64,000 bases of DNA from Deltaproteobacteria bacterium (GTDB taxonomy: Bacteria; Myxococcota_A; Polyangia; Polyangiales; Ga0077539): the NCBI GenBank assembly GCA_030694465.1, contig JAUXYJ010000034.1, forward strand, positions 44,387-108,386, written 5' to 3'. The notes under the pieces were generated by a model. That model did not search any database. It was not told the origin of the DNA and was given only the letters and a program-made list of their open reading frames with translations. Positions 9,854 to 20,097 of this stretch are shown here, piece by piece. The position numbers and the translations under genes were made by a program. How positions within the stretch are numbered: position 1 is the stretch's first letter; every line of letters begins with the position of its first letter.

Positions 9854-10160
9854 CGGAGGGCCATTTCTCCAGCGGGGTGTGACAGCAGCGCAGCTCGCGC
9901 CGCATCGGGCGGCGCGGATTCCTGCGGCGTATACACTACGCGAGTTCGCGCAGAGCCCTCACGCTCAATAGAAAACACACAACCCGCGCGATGATCGAGG
10001 CGCACTCGCATTCACGCGGCGCAGCCCTGCGAGCAGCGCGAGGTCAATCCTGACGTGATGCATCCGCCGTAAGAGCTCGCCCGGACTTGAGCCATGCGGA
10101 CGGTTTTACGCACAACGCTACCCCATTCGTTCTTGGCGCCGATGCCCTCAGGAGGTCGCA
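9854..10160. other. intergenic region upstream of the two-component operon
   Basis: About 300 bases between the divergent protease gene and the leader ORF. It contains a 41-base segment (10079-10119) that recurs at 61244-61284, and ends with a perfect Shine-Dalgarno AGGAGG (10150-10155) before GTG 10161. Composition shifts from the high GC of the left flank to a lower value, consistent with a junction of acquired DNA. No promoter elements assigned. Confidence 0.5.
10079..10119 (+). repeat. 41-base imperfect repeat, copy 1
   Basis: Runs from GCCCGGACTTGAGCCATG to CACAACGCT. A second copy lies at 61244-61284, differing at about 6 of 41 positions (about 85% identity). Both copies are non-coding and next to DNA that looks acquired. 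Could be the end of an insertion sequence or a genome-wide intergenic repeat. Confidence 0.6.
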
Positions 10161-10271
10161 GTGCCAGCCGAGATGTCATTCAATATGGAATATCTGATAC
10201 TTCAAATTGATGAACTCAGCGGCGTGCTCGCAGCGGGATATGTGCCATTGGCGCAGGTGATCCTTCACTGA
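10161..10271 (+). CDS. 36-aa leader ORF upstream of the hybrid kinase
   Basis: Short open frame starting at GTG with an ideal AGGAGG about 5 bases upstream, reading VPAEMSFNMEYLILQIDEL and ending in TGA at 10269-10271. It lies 33 bp before the kinase start, on the same strand. The strong ribosome site on so short a frame, next to the weak one of the kinase, suggests either a real micro-protein or a translational leader. Alternatively it is the truncated remnant of a gene left at the acquisition junction. No family recognised. Confidence 0.45.
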   Translation: MPAEMSFNMEYLILQIDELSGVLAAGYVPLAQVILH

Positions 10272-10304
10272 TTGCCGCGGCTCGCGAAGTGCATCCCGTA
10301 GGTC

Positions 10305-12977
10305 GTGCTTCCGCCCAAAACATCCGTAAAGTCCGTGAATGAAGCCCAGACCCTGGCGTCCCAGTATGCCCGCTCGCTCCTCGAGGCCTCACCAGACCCG
10401 CTGGTGACCATCAGCCCAGAGGGCAAGATCACCGACGTGAACGAGGCGTCGGTCGAGGCCACTGGAGTACCGCGCGAGCAGCTCATCGGCACGGACTTCT
10501 GCGACTGCTTCACCGACCCTGACGCGGCGCGCGCCGGGTATCGCAAGGTGTTCTCCGAAGGTCTTGTGCGAGACTATCCGCTTGCCATCTGCCACGCCTC
10601 GGGGCGCGTCATGGATGTGCTCTACAACGCCAGCGTCTACAAGGACGGCGAGGGAAACGTCCTCGGCGTGTTCGCCGCCGCGCGGGACGACACCGAGCGC
10701 AAGCGCCTGGACCTGGTGCTGCAGGAAAGAAGCGTCGAGCTGGAGGCTGCGAAGACGGAGGCAGACAGGGCCAATCTCGCCAAGTCGGAGTTTCTCTCGA
10801 ACATGAGTCACGAGATCCGCACTCCGATGAACGCCATCATCGGCATGTCCCACCTGGCGCTGAAGACGGAGCTGACGCCGCAGCAGCGCAATCATATCAA
10901 GAAGATCCATGATTCAGGTCGGCATCTTCTCGGGATCATCAACGACATTCTCGACTTCTCGAAGATCGAGGCGGGCAAGCTCGAGGTCGAGCGCACCGAG
11001 TTCGAGTTGGAAAAGGTTCTCGAGCATGTGGCCAACCTGATCGCCGAGAAGACGGGGGCCAAGGGGCTGGAGCTGATCTTCGACGTCGACAAGAACGTGC
11101 CGGACAACCTGATCGGCGACCCGCTACGACTGGGGCAGATTCTCATCAACTACAGCAACAACGCCGTCAAGTTCACCGAGCAGGGGGAGATCGACGTCGT
11201 CATCCGGCTCAAGGAAGAGACCGACCACGACGTGCTGCTCTACGTCGCTGTGCGCGACACTGGTATCGGCCTCACCGAGGCGCAGATTGGGCGTCTGTTT
11301 CAGAGCTTTTCTCAGGCCGACACGTCGACCACCCGCAAGTTCGGTGGCAGCGGTCTTGGGCTGGCGATTTCCAGGAACCTAGCCGAACTGATGGGCGGAG
11401 AAGTGGGCGTGGATAGCACGCCCGGCGAGGGCAGCACCTTCTGGTTTACGGCGCGCTTCGGCAAGGGAGCCGCGCCGCCTCGCAAACTGCTGCTGTCGCA
11501 CGACCTTTACGGCAAACGCATGCTGGTCGTCGATGATAACGAATACGCCCGGCTGGTGCTGAGCGAGCTTCTCAGCAACATGAACTTCAAGGTCGACCAG
11601 GCGGAGTCGGGCGCGGCAGCCATCGACTCCGTGGAGCGGGCCGAGGCGCAGGGCATGCCCTACGAGATTGTGTTTCTCGACTGGCAGATGCCGGTGATGG
11701 ACGGCATCGAGACGGCCAGGCGGCTGAGGGCGCTTTCGCTGGGCCGCTTGCCGCACCTGGTGATGGTGACCGCCTACGGCCGCGAGGAAGTCATCCGGAG
11801 CGCCGCGGCGACCAGCATCGAAGAGGTGCTGATCAAGCCGGTCAGCCCTTCGACCCTGTTCGGCGGCGTGGTGCGCGTGCTCGGGGGCGCATCCGACGGT
11901 CCCCACAACATCGAGGACACAGCAGGCGACCTGTTCGATCAGCTCGCCACGATCAAGGGCGCCCGCATCCTGCTGGTGGAGGACAACGAAATCAACCAGG
12001 AGGTGGCGACCGAACTGCTGCGCGACGCCGGTTTCGTCGTCGACCTCGCCGAGGATGGCCGGGGCGCCATCGGCAAGGTCGGGACGGTCGCCTACGACGT
12101 CGTGCTGATGGACATGCAGATGCCGGTGATGGACGGGATCACCGCGACCCGCGAGATCCGCAAGGAGCTGCGTTTTGCGAAGCTTCCGATCGTCGCGATG
12201 ACCGCCAATGCCATGCAGATCGATCGTGAGCGTTGCCTCGCGGCGGGCATGAACGACCATGTCGCTAAGCCTATCGAACCCAGAGAGCTGTGGAGAGCTT
12301 TGTTGAAGTGGATCAAGCCGCGGCACTCCCCCCAGGTGCCGGCGATGGCGAGGCCGCAGGGGGCGCACGGCGAGCTGCCGCCCGACATCGATGGGCTGGA
12401 CATGACCAGTGGCCTGCGTCGCGTGCTCGGCAAGAAGCCGCTCTATGTCTCGATGCTTCGCAAGTTCGTCGCTGGGCAGAAATCCGCACTTCCGGCAATC
12501 CTGAGCGCCATCGAGGGCAACGACTGGGAAGGCGCCGAGCGGCTGGCCCACACGCTGAAAGGCGTCTCAGGCAACATTGGCGCGACCGGCCTGCAGCGTC
12601 TTGCCGGAGAGCTCGAGGCGGCCATCACAGATCGCCAGCCACGCGGAGTCGTCAATCTCCGGCTCGCCAATCTGGGGCCGCCGCTTGATGCGCTGATTGT
12701 GCAGTTGGAGCAGACGCTGCCGGGGGAGCGAGCTGGTGAGGCGGTCGTAATTGACCCGAACCATCTGGCGGCAATCTGTCACAGGTTGACGGCACTGCTG
12801 GACGACGACGACGCGAAGGCGGTCACTGTGTTGGAGGCGAACGCGGATCTGCTCGAGGCAGCGTTTCCTAGCGATTATCGCGCAATAGAGCGCTGCATTC
12901 AATCATTCGACTTCGCAGCGGCGCTCGTAGCATTGCGCGTCGCCTCCGAGAATCTCGCGCCAATGGAGTCCCTGTGA
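10305..12977 (+). CDS. hybrid sensor histidine kinase (PAS-HisKA-HATPase-REC-REC-HPt)
   Basis: Complete phosphorelay in one polypeptide of 890 aa with no obvious membrane span, so probably cytoplasmic. Order: PAS (about 20-135), coiled segment, HisKA with SHEIRTPMN (H169), HATPase_c with N-box SNNAVKF and G boxes DTGIGL and GGSGLGLAI, first receiver ([19 protein letters not shown]), second receiver ([19 protein letters not shown]) and a C-terminal HPt with [13 protein letters not shown]. The frame is closed upstream by a stop at 10299, so GTG 10305 or 10335 is the start. Its stop overlaps the next start by 4 bp. Composition and codon use are less GC-extreme than flanks, suggesting transfer. 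Confidence 0.93.
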   Translation: MLPPKTSVKSVNEAQTLASQYARSLLEASPDPLVTISPEGKITDVNEASVEATGVPREQLIGTDFCDCFTDPDAARAGYRKVFSEGLVRDYPLAICHASGRVMDVLYNASVYKDGEGNVLGVFAAARDDTERKRLDLVLQERSVELEAAKTEADRANLAKSEFLSNMSHEIRTPMNAIIGMSHLALKTELTPQQRNHIKKIHDSGRHLLGIINDILDFSKIEAGKLEVERTEFELEKVLEHVANLIAEKTGAKGLELIFDVDKNVPDNLIGDPLRLGQILINYSNNAVKFTEQGEIDVVIRLKEETDHDVLLYVAVRDTGIGLTEAQIGRLFQSFSQADTSTTRKFGGSGLGLAISRNLAELMGGEVGVDSTPGEGSTFWFTARFGKGAAPPRKLLLSHDLYGKRMLVVDDNEYARLVLSELLSNMNFKVDQAESGAAAIDSVERAEAQGMPYEIVFLDWQMPVMDGIETARRLRALSLGRLPHLVMVTAYGREEVIRSAAATSIEEVLIKPVSPSTLFGGVVRVLGGASDGPHNIEDTAGDLFDQLATIKGARILLVEDNEINQEVATELLRDAGFVVDLAEDGRGAIGKVGTVAYDVVLMDMQMPVMDGITATREIRKELRFAKLPIVAMTANAMQIDRERCLAAGMNDHVAKPIEPRELWRALLKWIKPRHSPQVPAMARPQGAHGELPPDIDGLDMTSGLRRVLGKKPLYVSMLRKFVAGQKSALPAILSAIEGNDWEGAERLAHTLKGVSGNIGATGLQRLAGELEAAITDRQPRGVVNLRLANLGPPLDALIVQLEQTLPGERAGEAVVIDPNHLAAICHRLTALLDDDDAKAVTVLEANADLLEAAFPSDYRAIERCIQSFDFAAALVALRVASENLAPMESL

Positions 12978-14068
12978 ACGATCACGCCACCACCCAAAGC
13001 CCCATCATTCTGGTGGTCGATGACACGCCGGACAACCTCCTCATGATGAGCGACCTGCTCGCTGACCAATACAAGGTCAAGGTTGCTAACTGCGGAGAGC
13101 GAGCGCTGCAGATCGCCAGGTCCGCATCGCCTCCTGACTTGATCCTGCTGGATATCATGATGCCCGAGATGGACGGCTATGAGGTCTGTCGACAACTGCA
13201 GCGCGACCCAAAGACAGCGAAAATCCCGGTGATCTTCCTCACCGCAAGGTCCGAAGTGGAGGACGAGGAGAGAGGTCTGGAGCTCGGCGCGGTCGATTAC
13301 ATCACCAAGCCTATCAGCCCGCCCATCGTCATGGCGCGAGTGAAGAGCCAGCTGGCGCTCAAGGCCGTTGCCGACTTCCTCCACGACAAGAACAAATTTC
13401 TCGAACTCGAGGTGGCCAGGCGCACGCACGAGGTGCTGGAAGGTTCGCTAGAGACCATCTTTACGATGACGCGCGCGGCTGAACACAAAGACGAGGACAC
13501 GGGCGCTCACGTGCAGCGGATCAGCCACTACAGTCGCGACCTTGCGAGGCTGCTCGGTCAGGAAAAAGAATTCGTCGACAGGATCTTCTTCGCGAGCCCG
13601 ATGCACGACATCGGCAAAATCGGCATCCCCGACGTCATCCTGCTCAAGCCAGGAGCTTTGACCCCGGACGAGTGGACGATCATGAAGGGGCACGCCGCGA
13701 TCGGTGCGAAAATCCTCGGCGACAGCAAGTCCCCGCACCTCCAGATGGGCGCCGAAATCGCGCAGAATCACCACGAGCGGTGGGACGGCGGGGGGTATCC
13801 GAACGGCAAGCAGGGCGAGGCCATTCCCCTTGCGGCGCGCATCATGAATATCTGCGACGTCTACGACGCTCTTCGCAGCAAGCGGCCCTACAAGCCCGCA
13901 TTCGATCATCAGAAAGCCGTGGACATCATCACGCGCGGAGATGGCCGCACGCAGCCAGAGCACTTTGACCCGGATGTTCTTGCTGCGTTCAAGGACTCCC
14001 ACGCGCTGTTTCGCGACACCTTCGAGGCACACACGGCGTCGCTTCATCCACCCGCGGGTACGACCTAA
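12974..14068 (+). CDS. response regulator with HD-GYP c-di-GMP phosphodiesterase output
   Basis: N-terminal receiver (VVDDTPDN; phospho-acceptor D60 in [13 protein letters not shown]; late Lys in DYITKP) joined by a helical linker to an HD-GYP domain. The output keeps the key motifs: [10 protein letters not shown], the intervening [10 protein letters not shown] and [11 protein letters not shown]. Predicted to hydrolyse cyclic di-GMP when phosphorylated by the preceding hybrid kinase. GTG start overlaps the kinase stop (GTGA), so the pair is translationally coupled. 364 aa is typical. Likely controls motility, biofilm or surface traits; the input signal is unknown. Confidence 0.93.
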   Translation: MNDHATTQSPIILVVDDTPDNLLMMSDLLADQYKVKVANCGERALQIARSASPPDLILLDIMMPEMDGYEVCRQLQRDPKTAKIPVIFLTARSEVEDEERGLELGAVDYITKPISPPIVMARVKSQLALKAVADFLHDKNKFLELEVARRTHEVLEGSLETIFTMTRAAEHKDEDTGAHVQRISHYSRDLARLLGQEKEFVDRIFFASPMHDIGKIGIPDVILLKPGALTPDEWTIMKGHAAIGAKILGDSKSPHLQMGAEIAQNHHERWDGGGYPNGKQGEAIPLAARIMNICDVYDALRSKRPYKPAFDHQKAVDIITRGDGRTQPEHFDPDVLAAFKDSHALFRDTFEAHTASLHPPAGTT

Positions 14069-14080
14069 TACTCTTCGCTG

Positions 14081-14413
14081 ATGAGCCAAGACCTGCTCCC
14101 CCGCCGACGAGCGATCCCTGCGGCCGCTCGCTCGGTGACTGGCGTGACCTTGGACGCTCCGGTGCTGCCACGGTCGCGTGCGCGAATGGTCGATGGCCGT
14201 TTGATGTCGGTGCCCGCGGGGGCTGACGCGAGGCTGCGGTTTTGCTCCGAGGGCCTGCCTGGCGGTGAAGTGGTCTTGATGCACACGCACACGCAGCACA
14301 GGCTGGCCCTCGCGATGGACTTCGCGACCCGAGGAAACCTCGGCGGTGTGCTCCCGGCGCGCGCTCGCAGCGCAGCTCGCATAAGCCTATCCAGCGATGG
14401 CAAGCGAGTTTGA
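14081..14413 (+). CDS. hypothetical protein, doubtful
   Basis: 110-codon open frame beginning 12 bp after the HD-GYP stop, the only plausible coding content in the 440-base gap before the convergent DUF2330 gene. It reads as an Arg/Ala-rich protein with a central VVLMHTHTQHRLALAMDF and no recognised domain. No good ribosome site precedes ATG 14081, and the opposite strand is also open, so it may be spurious. The rest of the gap (14414-14508) holds nothing I can identify. Confidence 0.3.
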   Translation: MSQDLLPRRRAIPAAARSVTGVTLDAPVLPRSRARMVDGRLMSVPAGADARLRFCSEGLPGGEVVLMHTHTQHRLALAMDFATRGNLGGVLPARARSAARISLSSDGKRV

Positions 14414-14508
14414 CGCGCTCGCGGGCCCCTTTGCGGACGTCCAAGAGCCGGGTACTCCCGGAGGGCGCTGCGGGCGTGTGCTTTGATCGCACGAGTGCCC
14501 TCTGCGGC

Positions 14509-15927
14509 TCAGCGCTTGGCGCGGCGGCGGGCAGCGGCGGCCAAGGCGCTCAGGACAAACGCGGCGCCGCTCAGGCCAAACCCGGCAGAGCCCACGGGGA
14601 CCGTGGTGCAACGGATCGGCTGCACGCTCGGGCGCGCGACCGGGACCACCGCGCAGGGAGGCGGAGTGGGCACGTTGCGGATGGTGCCGTAGTTGTACTG
14701 GACCGGGCGCTCGGCAGGGACCGCGGCGGGGGCGAGCTGAAGATCTCGGTCGAGGAGCTGTCCCGCGAGGTCCGCGTGCAATCGGGTGATCGTGGGCGCG
14801 CCTGAGAGCCCCATGAGGGCGACCTCCATGTCGGCCATGGGCGTGGGTTCGACGCAGCGCATGGAGGGCCCTGGGCCCGCGTCGGCGCTAGCGTCGGTGT
14901 CTGCGTCGGGGCTGCCACCGTCGGTGTCTGTGTTGTTACATAGCGGCGTCGAGGACGCGCTCCGCTCGGCTTGTTGTGCGATCGAGCGAAACGCCCCCGC
15001 GCTCATGGTGAGGGCAGACTCGGTGATCCAGGCGCGGCCGGCGTTGCGCACGTTGATGGCGTTTTCGACGGCGCGAAAGTCTGCTGCGGGGTCTTGTCCG
15101 CCGGGGGTGTTCCAGTCCCACGTGAGGTCGCTGTCGCGGACCTCGCCGTTGGGAAAGTTGGTCGCTTCAAAGCGCGTGTCCGCGATCACCAAGAGGTTGA
15201 GCGCGACCTTGTCGCTCACGCCCGCGGCCACCATGCGCAGAGGCAACGTGGGCGCGTAGCTCGGGATGGTCACACGCACCGGAGACATCCGGTTGAGCCC
15301 AACGCCCGCGCGCAATTTGAGCGCGACGAAGTCACTTCGCAGCGCCACATAGTGATCAATCACCGGCTCAATCGCAGCCGGAACGCTAAACCCGCTGTCC
15401 CGCAGCCACGTGCGGATCGCCATCGCGTTGGTCCCGCCGATCACCGCCACCGCGTAGGGCCCCACGACCTCTTCGCGATGCACTACCACGCCGCCATCTT
15501 CGGGGCTGCCCGCGTCGATAGCGCCCGCCGAGGTTGGGCTAAACGACCGATCGTTGGGGCAGTTCTGCCGGGGCAGCTGTGGGCGAAACACCCGCGGCGC
15601 CGTGGTCGAGTCCAGGGCGCTCATAAAGCGATCGTCCGCGAGGTCTACCTGCACATCGGGCCCGCTGCGAATGGGCAGAATCCAAGAGAAATCACTGGGG
15701 TTTCCGGCGTAGCTAAACTGATCCCAGAGGGTGGTCCGCGTCGCAGACACCGAGAGCACCATGCGGTGATCGGTCACGCTCTGCACCACGCTCGGGGGCG
15801 CAAAGCAGCCGCCACAGGCCTCGGCGACCCGTGGGCTTCCGGACAAGCTCACGGTGGCGAGCGCTAACCCCGCGAGGGCTGCCAAGGGACGAAGGCTCAT
15901 GCGGCGAAGTGAGGGAGAGTGGGACAT
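14509..15927 (-). CDS. DUF2330 family secreted protein with C-terminal TM-Arg tail
   Basis: Exported protein starting with a signal peptide (SLRPLAALAGLALATVSLSG) followed by the family's opening ACGGCFAPPS, then RMVLSVSATRTTLWDQF and DFSWILPIRSGP. These are the conserved blocks of DUF2330, frequent in Myxococcota and Planctomycetes. A Ser/Asp-rich linker precedes the C-terminal hydrophobic helix plus RRRAKR, a layout like sorting tails of this phylum. Start at 15927 is chosen for an AGGAG about 11 bases upstream; longer readings lack this. Biochemical role unknown. Confidence 0.85.
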   Translation of the reverse strand: MSHSPSLRRMSLRPLAALAGLALATVSLSGSPRVAEACGGCFAPPSVVQSVTDHRMVLSVSATRTTLWDQFSYAGNPSDFSWILPIRSGPDVQVDLADDRFMSALDSTTAPRVFRPQLPRQNCPNDRSFSPTSAGAIDAGSPEDGGVVVHREEVVGPYAVAVIGGTNAMAIRTWLRDSGFSVPAAIEPVIDHYVALRSDFVALKLRAGVGLNRMSPVRVTIPSYAPTLPLRMVAAGVSDKVALNLLVIADTRFEATNFPNGEVRDSDLTWDWNTPGGQDPAADFRAVENAINVRNAGRAWITESALTMSAGAFRSIAQQAERSASSTPLCNNTDTDGGSPDADTDASADAGPGPSMRCVEPTPMADMEVALMGLSGAPTITRLHADLAGQLLDRDLQLAPAAVPAERPVQYNYGTIRNVPTPPPCAVVPVARPSVQPIRCTTVPVGSAGFGLSGAAFVLSALAAAARRRAKR

Positions 15928-16091
15928 CGGGGGAGGGCTCCTAAGGGTGCGGGCGTGAATGGCAATCCGTGGTGTGTGCCAATGAATCTGGCTCACTCTC
16001 TGCGAGCGCCATGCCAAGGAAAAAACCATGGGTTTGTCCCTTGATTGAGCCAAGGTGAGCCACTGTGCTCTTGTGCGGTCCCCCGCGTGAC

Positions 16092-17090
16092 TCAGCGCTC
16101 GTTTTGAAGACAGCGAAAGTCATCAAAGCACCGCGCGCTCGGTCCCGTGCGCTGTACATTGGCTGGCACACTCCCGCGTCTGGGCCGCGCGTGCCGTGGG
16201 CGCACGGCGGCGAGCGCGCCGTTGGGGAGCATGTCCGCGTCGGGATCAATGCTCACGGGCAAGTGCGGCATGGGGCGCTCGACGATGGGATTTCCGCGAG
16301 CGATCGCGGTGGCTTCTTCGAGCAAGTGCACGGCCTCGTCGACGACTACGCGTCGCTCGGCGCGGCCCCCGTACGCGATGGACGTCTCGGCGATCACCCG
16401 CGCGATCTCTGCAGGGTCACGCAATCGCGCGGCCTCGGCCACGGCGATCACCGCGCGATCTGCTGCAAAATCCCTGTCGTTTTCACCCGTGAGCCCCTGC
16501 GGCATCGAGGCCCCGAGGCGGAGTTGCCTCTGCGCAAACTGCTCGACAGTGGCCACCTCGACAGACTGTCGTCGCCGCACAATGCGCGCGACTACGGCCA
16601 TGCGCGCGACCGAGTCCATCGCGCGGTCATCACTCACCGGAGCGACCCCCCGGAGCGCTACGGCCTCGGCCCGACGACGACAGGCCGCGAGGGCCATCGG
16701 GGCAAACCGACGCAGGGCCCGATCGACCAAAAATCGCTGGACCACAGCAGGGTCGCCCATCGTGGTGCGCGAGGTGTCGACCGCGGCCAAGAGCGCGCGC
16801 TCGTCGGTGTCGAGCCAGTACCAGAGCGCTCCACGGAGCATCGCGATCGCGGGGTGTGTTCCGTCGGTGGCGGGAGGCGCGCCCTCGGACACGCGCGTGA
16901 GCGCTTGGGTGTCATCGATCGCTTCGAGCGCGGACATCCCTGCGCGCTGGCGCTGGGCCTCGCGGATGCGGGCCGTCTCAGCCGTCTCGACAAACGCGTT
17001 GTTGACCTCTTCGACGAGCCCCTGCGCAGAGCCCACCGACGGAGCGAGCACCCCGAGCAAGAGCATCCCCATCGCGATCACACTGCGCAC
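16092..17090 (-). CDS. secreted hypothetical protein
   Basis: Signal peptide MRSVIAMGMLLLGVLAPSVGSAQG, then a helical body rich in Arg, Ala and Val with no motif I recognise, and a Cys-containing C-terminus (RCFDDFRCLQNER). 332 aa. The opposite strand is also open over almost the whole length, but only this strand has a signal peptide and the expected composition of an exported protein. Lies 164 bp upstream of DUF2330 on the same strand. Function unknown. Confidence 0.65.
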   Translation of the reverse strand: MRSVIAMGMLLLGVLAPSVGSAQGLVEEVNNAFVETAETARIREAQRQRAGMSALEAIDDTQALTRVSEGAPPATDGTHPAIAMLRGALWYWLDTDERALLAAVDTSRTTMGDPAVVQRFLVDRALRRFAPMALAACRRRAEAVALRGVAPVSDDRAMDSVARMAVVARIVRRRQSVEVATVEQFAQRQLRLGASMPQGLTGENDRDFAADRAVIAVAEAARLRDPAEIARVIAETSIAYGGRAERRVVVDEAVHLLEEATAIARGNPIVERPMPHLPVSIDPDADMLPNGALAAVRPRHARPRRGSVPANVQRTGPSARCFDDFRCLQNER

Positions 17091-17110
17091 AGAGCACTAG
17101 GGTAGCTTCT

Positions 17111-17824
17111 GTGGGCGAGAAGTTCCGGTGGGGCCGGGCGATTGTGCAGAGTTGCGTGAGATTGCTCGATGGGCACACACTGGTCGCGACCCACGTGTTG
17201 TTCTGGTTTGGACATCGACCGCAGTGCCCACAGCGCACACACGTCCCGAGCTACCGCGCAGAGCAAGCCCTGGTGTGCCAAGCCTGCATGCCTGAAGTGT
17301 GTCCAACGTGTCCTCTGTGCGGCACCCCGGCCAAGCGCGTGGGCGAGAGCGAGGGGTATGCGCACTACGCGTTTCACGCGCTCTGTCCCACGTGTGTGAG
17401 CACGGTGCGCGGGGCAGGCGTCGCGCCCATTCGCCGGGAAAAAAGCACGCAAGCGCGCGCAGATCTCTTGTGCGAGACCTTCGCGACTCTGAAGGTCACC
17501 GAGACCGCGCGCAGACGGATCAGGCTCGAAGGGCACGTGGGCGGCCGTGAGGTGCGGCTGATCCTCAAGCACGGCGCGCGCGAGGGACAATCCGAGCGAT
17601 TTGTCTACGCGGTCGCGCTCGATCGGGTGACCGAAGTGACCACGGTGGCGGAGCTTGCGGGAGACCCTGCGCTGTGGGCGCGGCTCGACGTGGTGTCTCT
17701 CAGTGTGTTCTCGGACGGGAGGACTTGGCTTCGGGTCGCACTACGACACCTAGGGCGCACCGACGCGGTGCGGTTGCTCGAGGCCATGGTGCAGAGCGCA
17801 GATGCGCTTAGCGCGCAACGGTGA
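17111..17824 (+). CDS. Cys-rich, probably zinc-binding hypothetical protein
   Basis: 237 aa. The N-terminal 110 residues hold a cluster of Cys pairs (CPQRTH, CQACMPEVCPTCPLCG, later CPTCVSTV) arranged like two zinc ribbons or a degenerate treble-clef, followed by a soluble alpha/beta region with no recognised catalytic motif. GTG start 20 bp from the divergent secreted-protein gene; convergent with the propeller-cytochrome gene (6-bp gap). No family assigned. Could be a nucleic-acid or protein-interaction module. Confidence 0.6.
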   Translation: MGEKFRWGRAIVQSCVRLLDGHTLVATHVLFWFGHRPQCPQRTHVPSYRAEQALVCQACMPEVCPTCPLCGTPAKRVGESEGYAHYAFHALCPTCVSTVRGAGVAPIRREKSTQARADLLCETFATLKVTETARRRIRLEGHVGGREVRLILKHGAREGQSERFVYAVALDRVTEVTTVAELAGDPALWARLDVVSLSVFSDGRTWLRVALRHLGRTDAVRLLEAMVQSADALSAQR

Positions 17825-17830
17825 GCGAAA

Positions 17831-20026
17831 TCACAGGGTCTGCATGTAGGCTTCGAGTGCATCCACGTCGCGGGTCTCAAGCGTCCCGATCGTCCCCATG
17901 TGCGTGCGCCCGTCGGTGAGCAACGCGCGCAGGGTCTGATAGCGCCCGTCGTGAAAGTACGGCGCGGTGTTGCGCACATAGCGAAGGGACGGCGTGTCAA
18001 ACGTGCGCTCGCGCTCGTCGGGGCCGAGGTTGGCGAGCTCGTGGGGCATTCCGTCTGTAAAATTGCGGGCCGAATCGTGACAGCTCGCGCAGTTGCCCGC
18101 GTTCTGAAACACGTCGCGGCCGTGGGCTACAAGGTCCGCTGCGGGCGCGCGCGTCGGGGGCTCGGACGGCGGGGTCGCGATCCCTCGCTGCACGTAGGCC
18201 GCGAGGGCGTCGACGTCGGAGATGGGCAGGCCCGTTCCGCCCAAGCGCGTGATGGTCTGGGCGACGTTGCCCTCGATCGTGCGGTGGGTCCCGGTCCAGT
18301 TAAAGGGCGCGACGAGGCGGCCCGCGAGGGTCGGCGTCTGTCTCGGTCCATGAGACAAAAACCAGGTCAAACCGTCATCGCGTCCATCGGGATGGCAGCC
18401 CCCACACGACATCCCGCCGCTCGAGAGCGCGGGGTTGTTCGCGGTGTAAAACAGCCGACGACCGCGCGCGAGCTCGGGCGTCAACGGGTCTTCGCCGATC
18501 GAGAGCCTGGTCACGGCGTCTCCATGGCGCACCTCGACCGCGTGCTCAAACTGCGAGAAGACCAGGGTGGTCCCACCGCGGGTCATCACCACGCCTGAGG
18601 GGTGCAAGAGCGTCTCAGAGTGTGCAGATTGCGCGAGGTTGGCGGGGCGCTCGGGCCTGTTGCCGGGATGTCGCCGAGAGCCCCCACCGTTGAGCTCTGG
18701 AAGGGCCGTCGTGGGCGGCGCGATGCCCACAGGGACCGCAGCGAGGATCGCCGACCCGAGGGATGTCACGATGAGGTTCTGGCCTTGGGCGTCGAGCGTG
18801 GCGGCCATCGGGATGCGTACGGCGGACTGGGCCAGCGCAGGGCTGTGTTGGCGGCGCAGTGAGCGGTCGCGGCCGCGGACGACTCGCACGCCTTCGGGCA
18901 TCACGACGCCGCGCCAGGTGAGCGTCTGCGGATCAAAGCGGCCGAGCGCAAAGGTGACCTTTTCGTTCTGCCGGGTCTCAGAGACCGAGCCCCCGCCGTA
19001 CGAATCGACTCGGATAAATGCAGGCAATTCGCGCCCCGTGCGGTTGACCATGAAGGGCACCAGAACCTCTTGGGTCTCGGGCATCGCGACGAGTGTGTAG
19101 GCCTGCGAGGGGATCGGTACGACCGGCGCGGTCGGCGCGAAAGGGACGCTAGGAAAGTGTCTGCCACGAAAAAAAGGGCCCTCGCGGGAGCCCGCGCTGA
19201 GTTGCCCAAGTCCGCCCAGGACTCCCTGATTTGCCTGCGAATTTTCAGGTGGAATCGGCGCATCAGGGACCGTGAGGGCCTCGGCCGAGCTCGCGCTCAG
19301 GGCAAACGCGCTGAGGGGTTTTCCGGCGGTGTGGGCGAGGACGGCGCGGGTGCCGTTGGCGACAATGGTGATCCCGTGGGGCTCGCGCTCGGTGTCCGCG
19401 GTCCACGTCGGGACAAACGTCCGCGCGTCAATCGCAGTGAGCTTGGCGCTCGCGGCAGAGCTCACCAAGAGCGTGTGCCCATCGGGCGCCATGGCCAACC
19501 CGACAGGGTCCGCCGCGACCGTGGTGCTGCACAAGCGTCGACCCGAGTGGGCTTCGTACACGCTCACCCGGTGCGCGCGGCGCTCGGTCACAATCGCGCG
19601 CCCATCGCGAGTCAAGAGCACCTGCGCGGGCCCCGCGCCCGTCGCAAATCGCGTGGAAATCTGCGCGCCGTTTGCTGCAATGGACAAGAGCACCACCGTG
19701 TTGTTGTCCCCGTCAGCGATGGCCGCGAGGCTCTCGTCGGGGCTCAGCGCGATCGCGCCTCCCGAGCGACCGAGCGCGCTCGGTGCACCGTCTCGCGCTT
19801 GCTCGGGCTCTAAGAGACACGAGCCCGTGGGGGGCTGGGCGCTGGGCTCGGTGGGCGCTCGCACTTGCGTCTGCGTCTGTGTTGGCCGCTGCGTCGGGCG
19901 CGTGGGGCCCTCGGCCTCGGAGGGGTCCTCGCTCGGGGCTCGAAGAGCGAAGGTGCCTACGGCGGCTCCGGCGCCCACGGCGATGATGGCTCCGAGAGCA
20001 AAAGTGCGACGCTGGGTAAAGTCCAT
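17831..20026 (-). CDS. beta-propeller fused to di-haem cytochrome c peroxidase/MauG-like domain
   Basis: Exported protein (N-terminal RRTFALGAIIAVGAGAAVGTFAL). Residues about 60-470 form a YncE-like propeller (VGLAMAPDGHTLLVSS and related blades). The C-terminal third carries two haem c sites: SCGGCH in a block followed by DGLTWFLSHGPRQTPTLAGR, and NCASCH about 100 residues later, as in MauG/cytochrome c peroxidase proteins. Likely periplasmic electron transfer or redox enzyme whose propeller binds a partner. ATG at 20026 is preferred over TTG at 20050. Such propeller plus MauG fusions are known in Myxococcota; substrate unknown. Confidence 0.85.
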   Translation of the reverse strand: MDFTQRRTFALGAIIAVGAGAAVGTFALRAPSEDPSEAEGPTRPTQRPTQTQTQVRAPTEPSAQPPTGSCLLEPEQARDGAPSALGRSGGAIALSPDESLAAIADGDNNTVVLLSIAANGAQISTRFATGAGPAQVLLTRDGRAIVTERRAHRVSVYEAHSGRRLCSTTVAADPVGLAMAPDGHTLLVSSAASAKLTAIDARTFVPTWTADTEREPHGITIVANGTRAVLAHTAGKPLSAFALSASSAEALTVPDAPIPPENSQANQGVLGGLGQLSAGSREGPFFRGRHFPSVPFAPTAPVVPIPSQAYTLVAMPETQEVLVPFMVNRTGRELPAFIRVDSYGGGSVSETRQNEKVTFALGRFDPQTLTWRGVVMPEGVRVVRGRDRSLRRQHSPALAQSAVRIPMAATLDAQGQNLIVTSLGSAILAAVPVGIAPPTTALPELNGGGSRRHPGNRPERPANLAQSAHSETLLHPSGVVMTRGGTTLVFSQFEHAVEVRHGDAVTRLSIGEDPLTPELARGRRLFYTANNPALSSGGMSCGGCHPDGRDDGLTWFLSHGPRQTPTLAGRLVAPFNWTGTHRTIEGNVAQTITRLGGTGLPISDVDALAAYVQRGIATPPSEPPTRAPAADLVAHGRDVFQNAGNCASCHDSARNFTDGMPHELANLGPDERERTFDTPSLRYVRNTAPYFHDGRYQTLRALLTDGRTHMGTIGTLETRDVDALEAYMQTL

Positions 20027-20097
20027 GGCGGTTGTGCGGCAATGGGACAACGAGTCGCGCGTTTGTGACCGTAAAAAGCACGGATAGCGCTCAGCGC

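Noticed and set aside
16065..17105. Long plus-strand frames opposite the secreted protein gene
   Set aside because: Plus reading is Arg/His-rich nonsense; the minus strand begins with a clear signal peptide.
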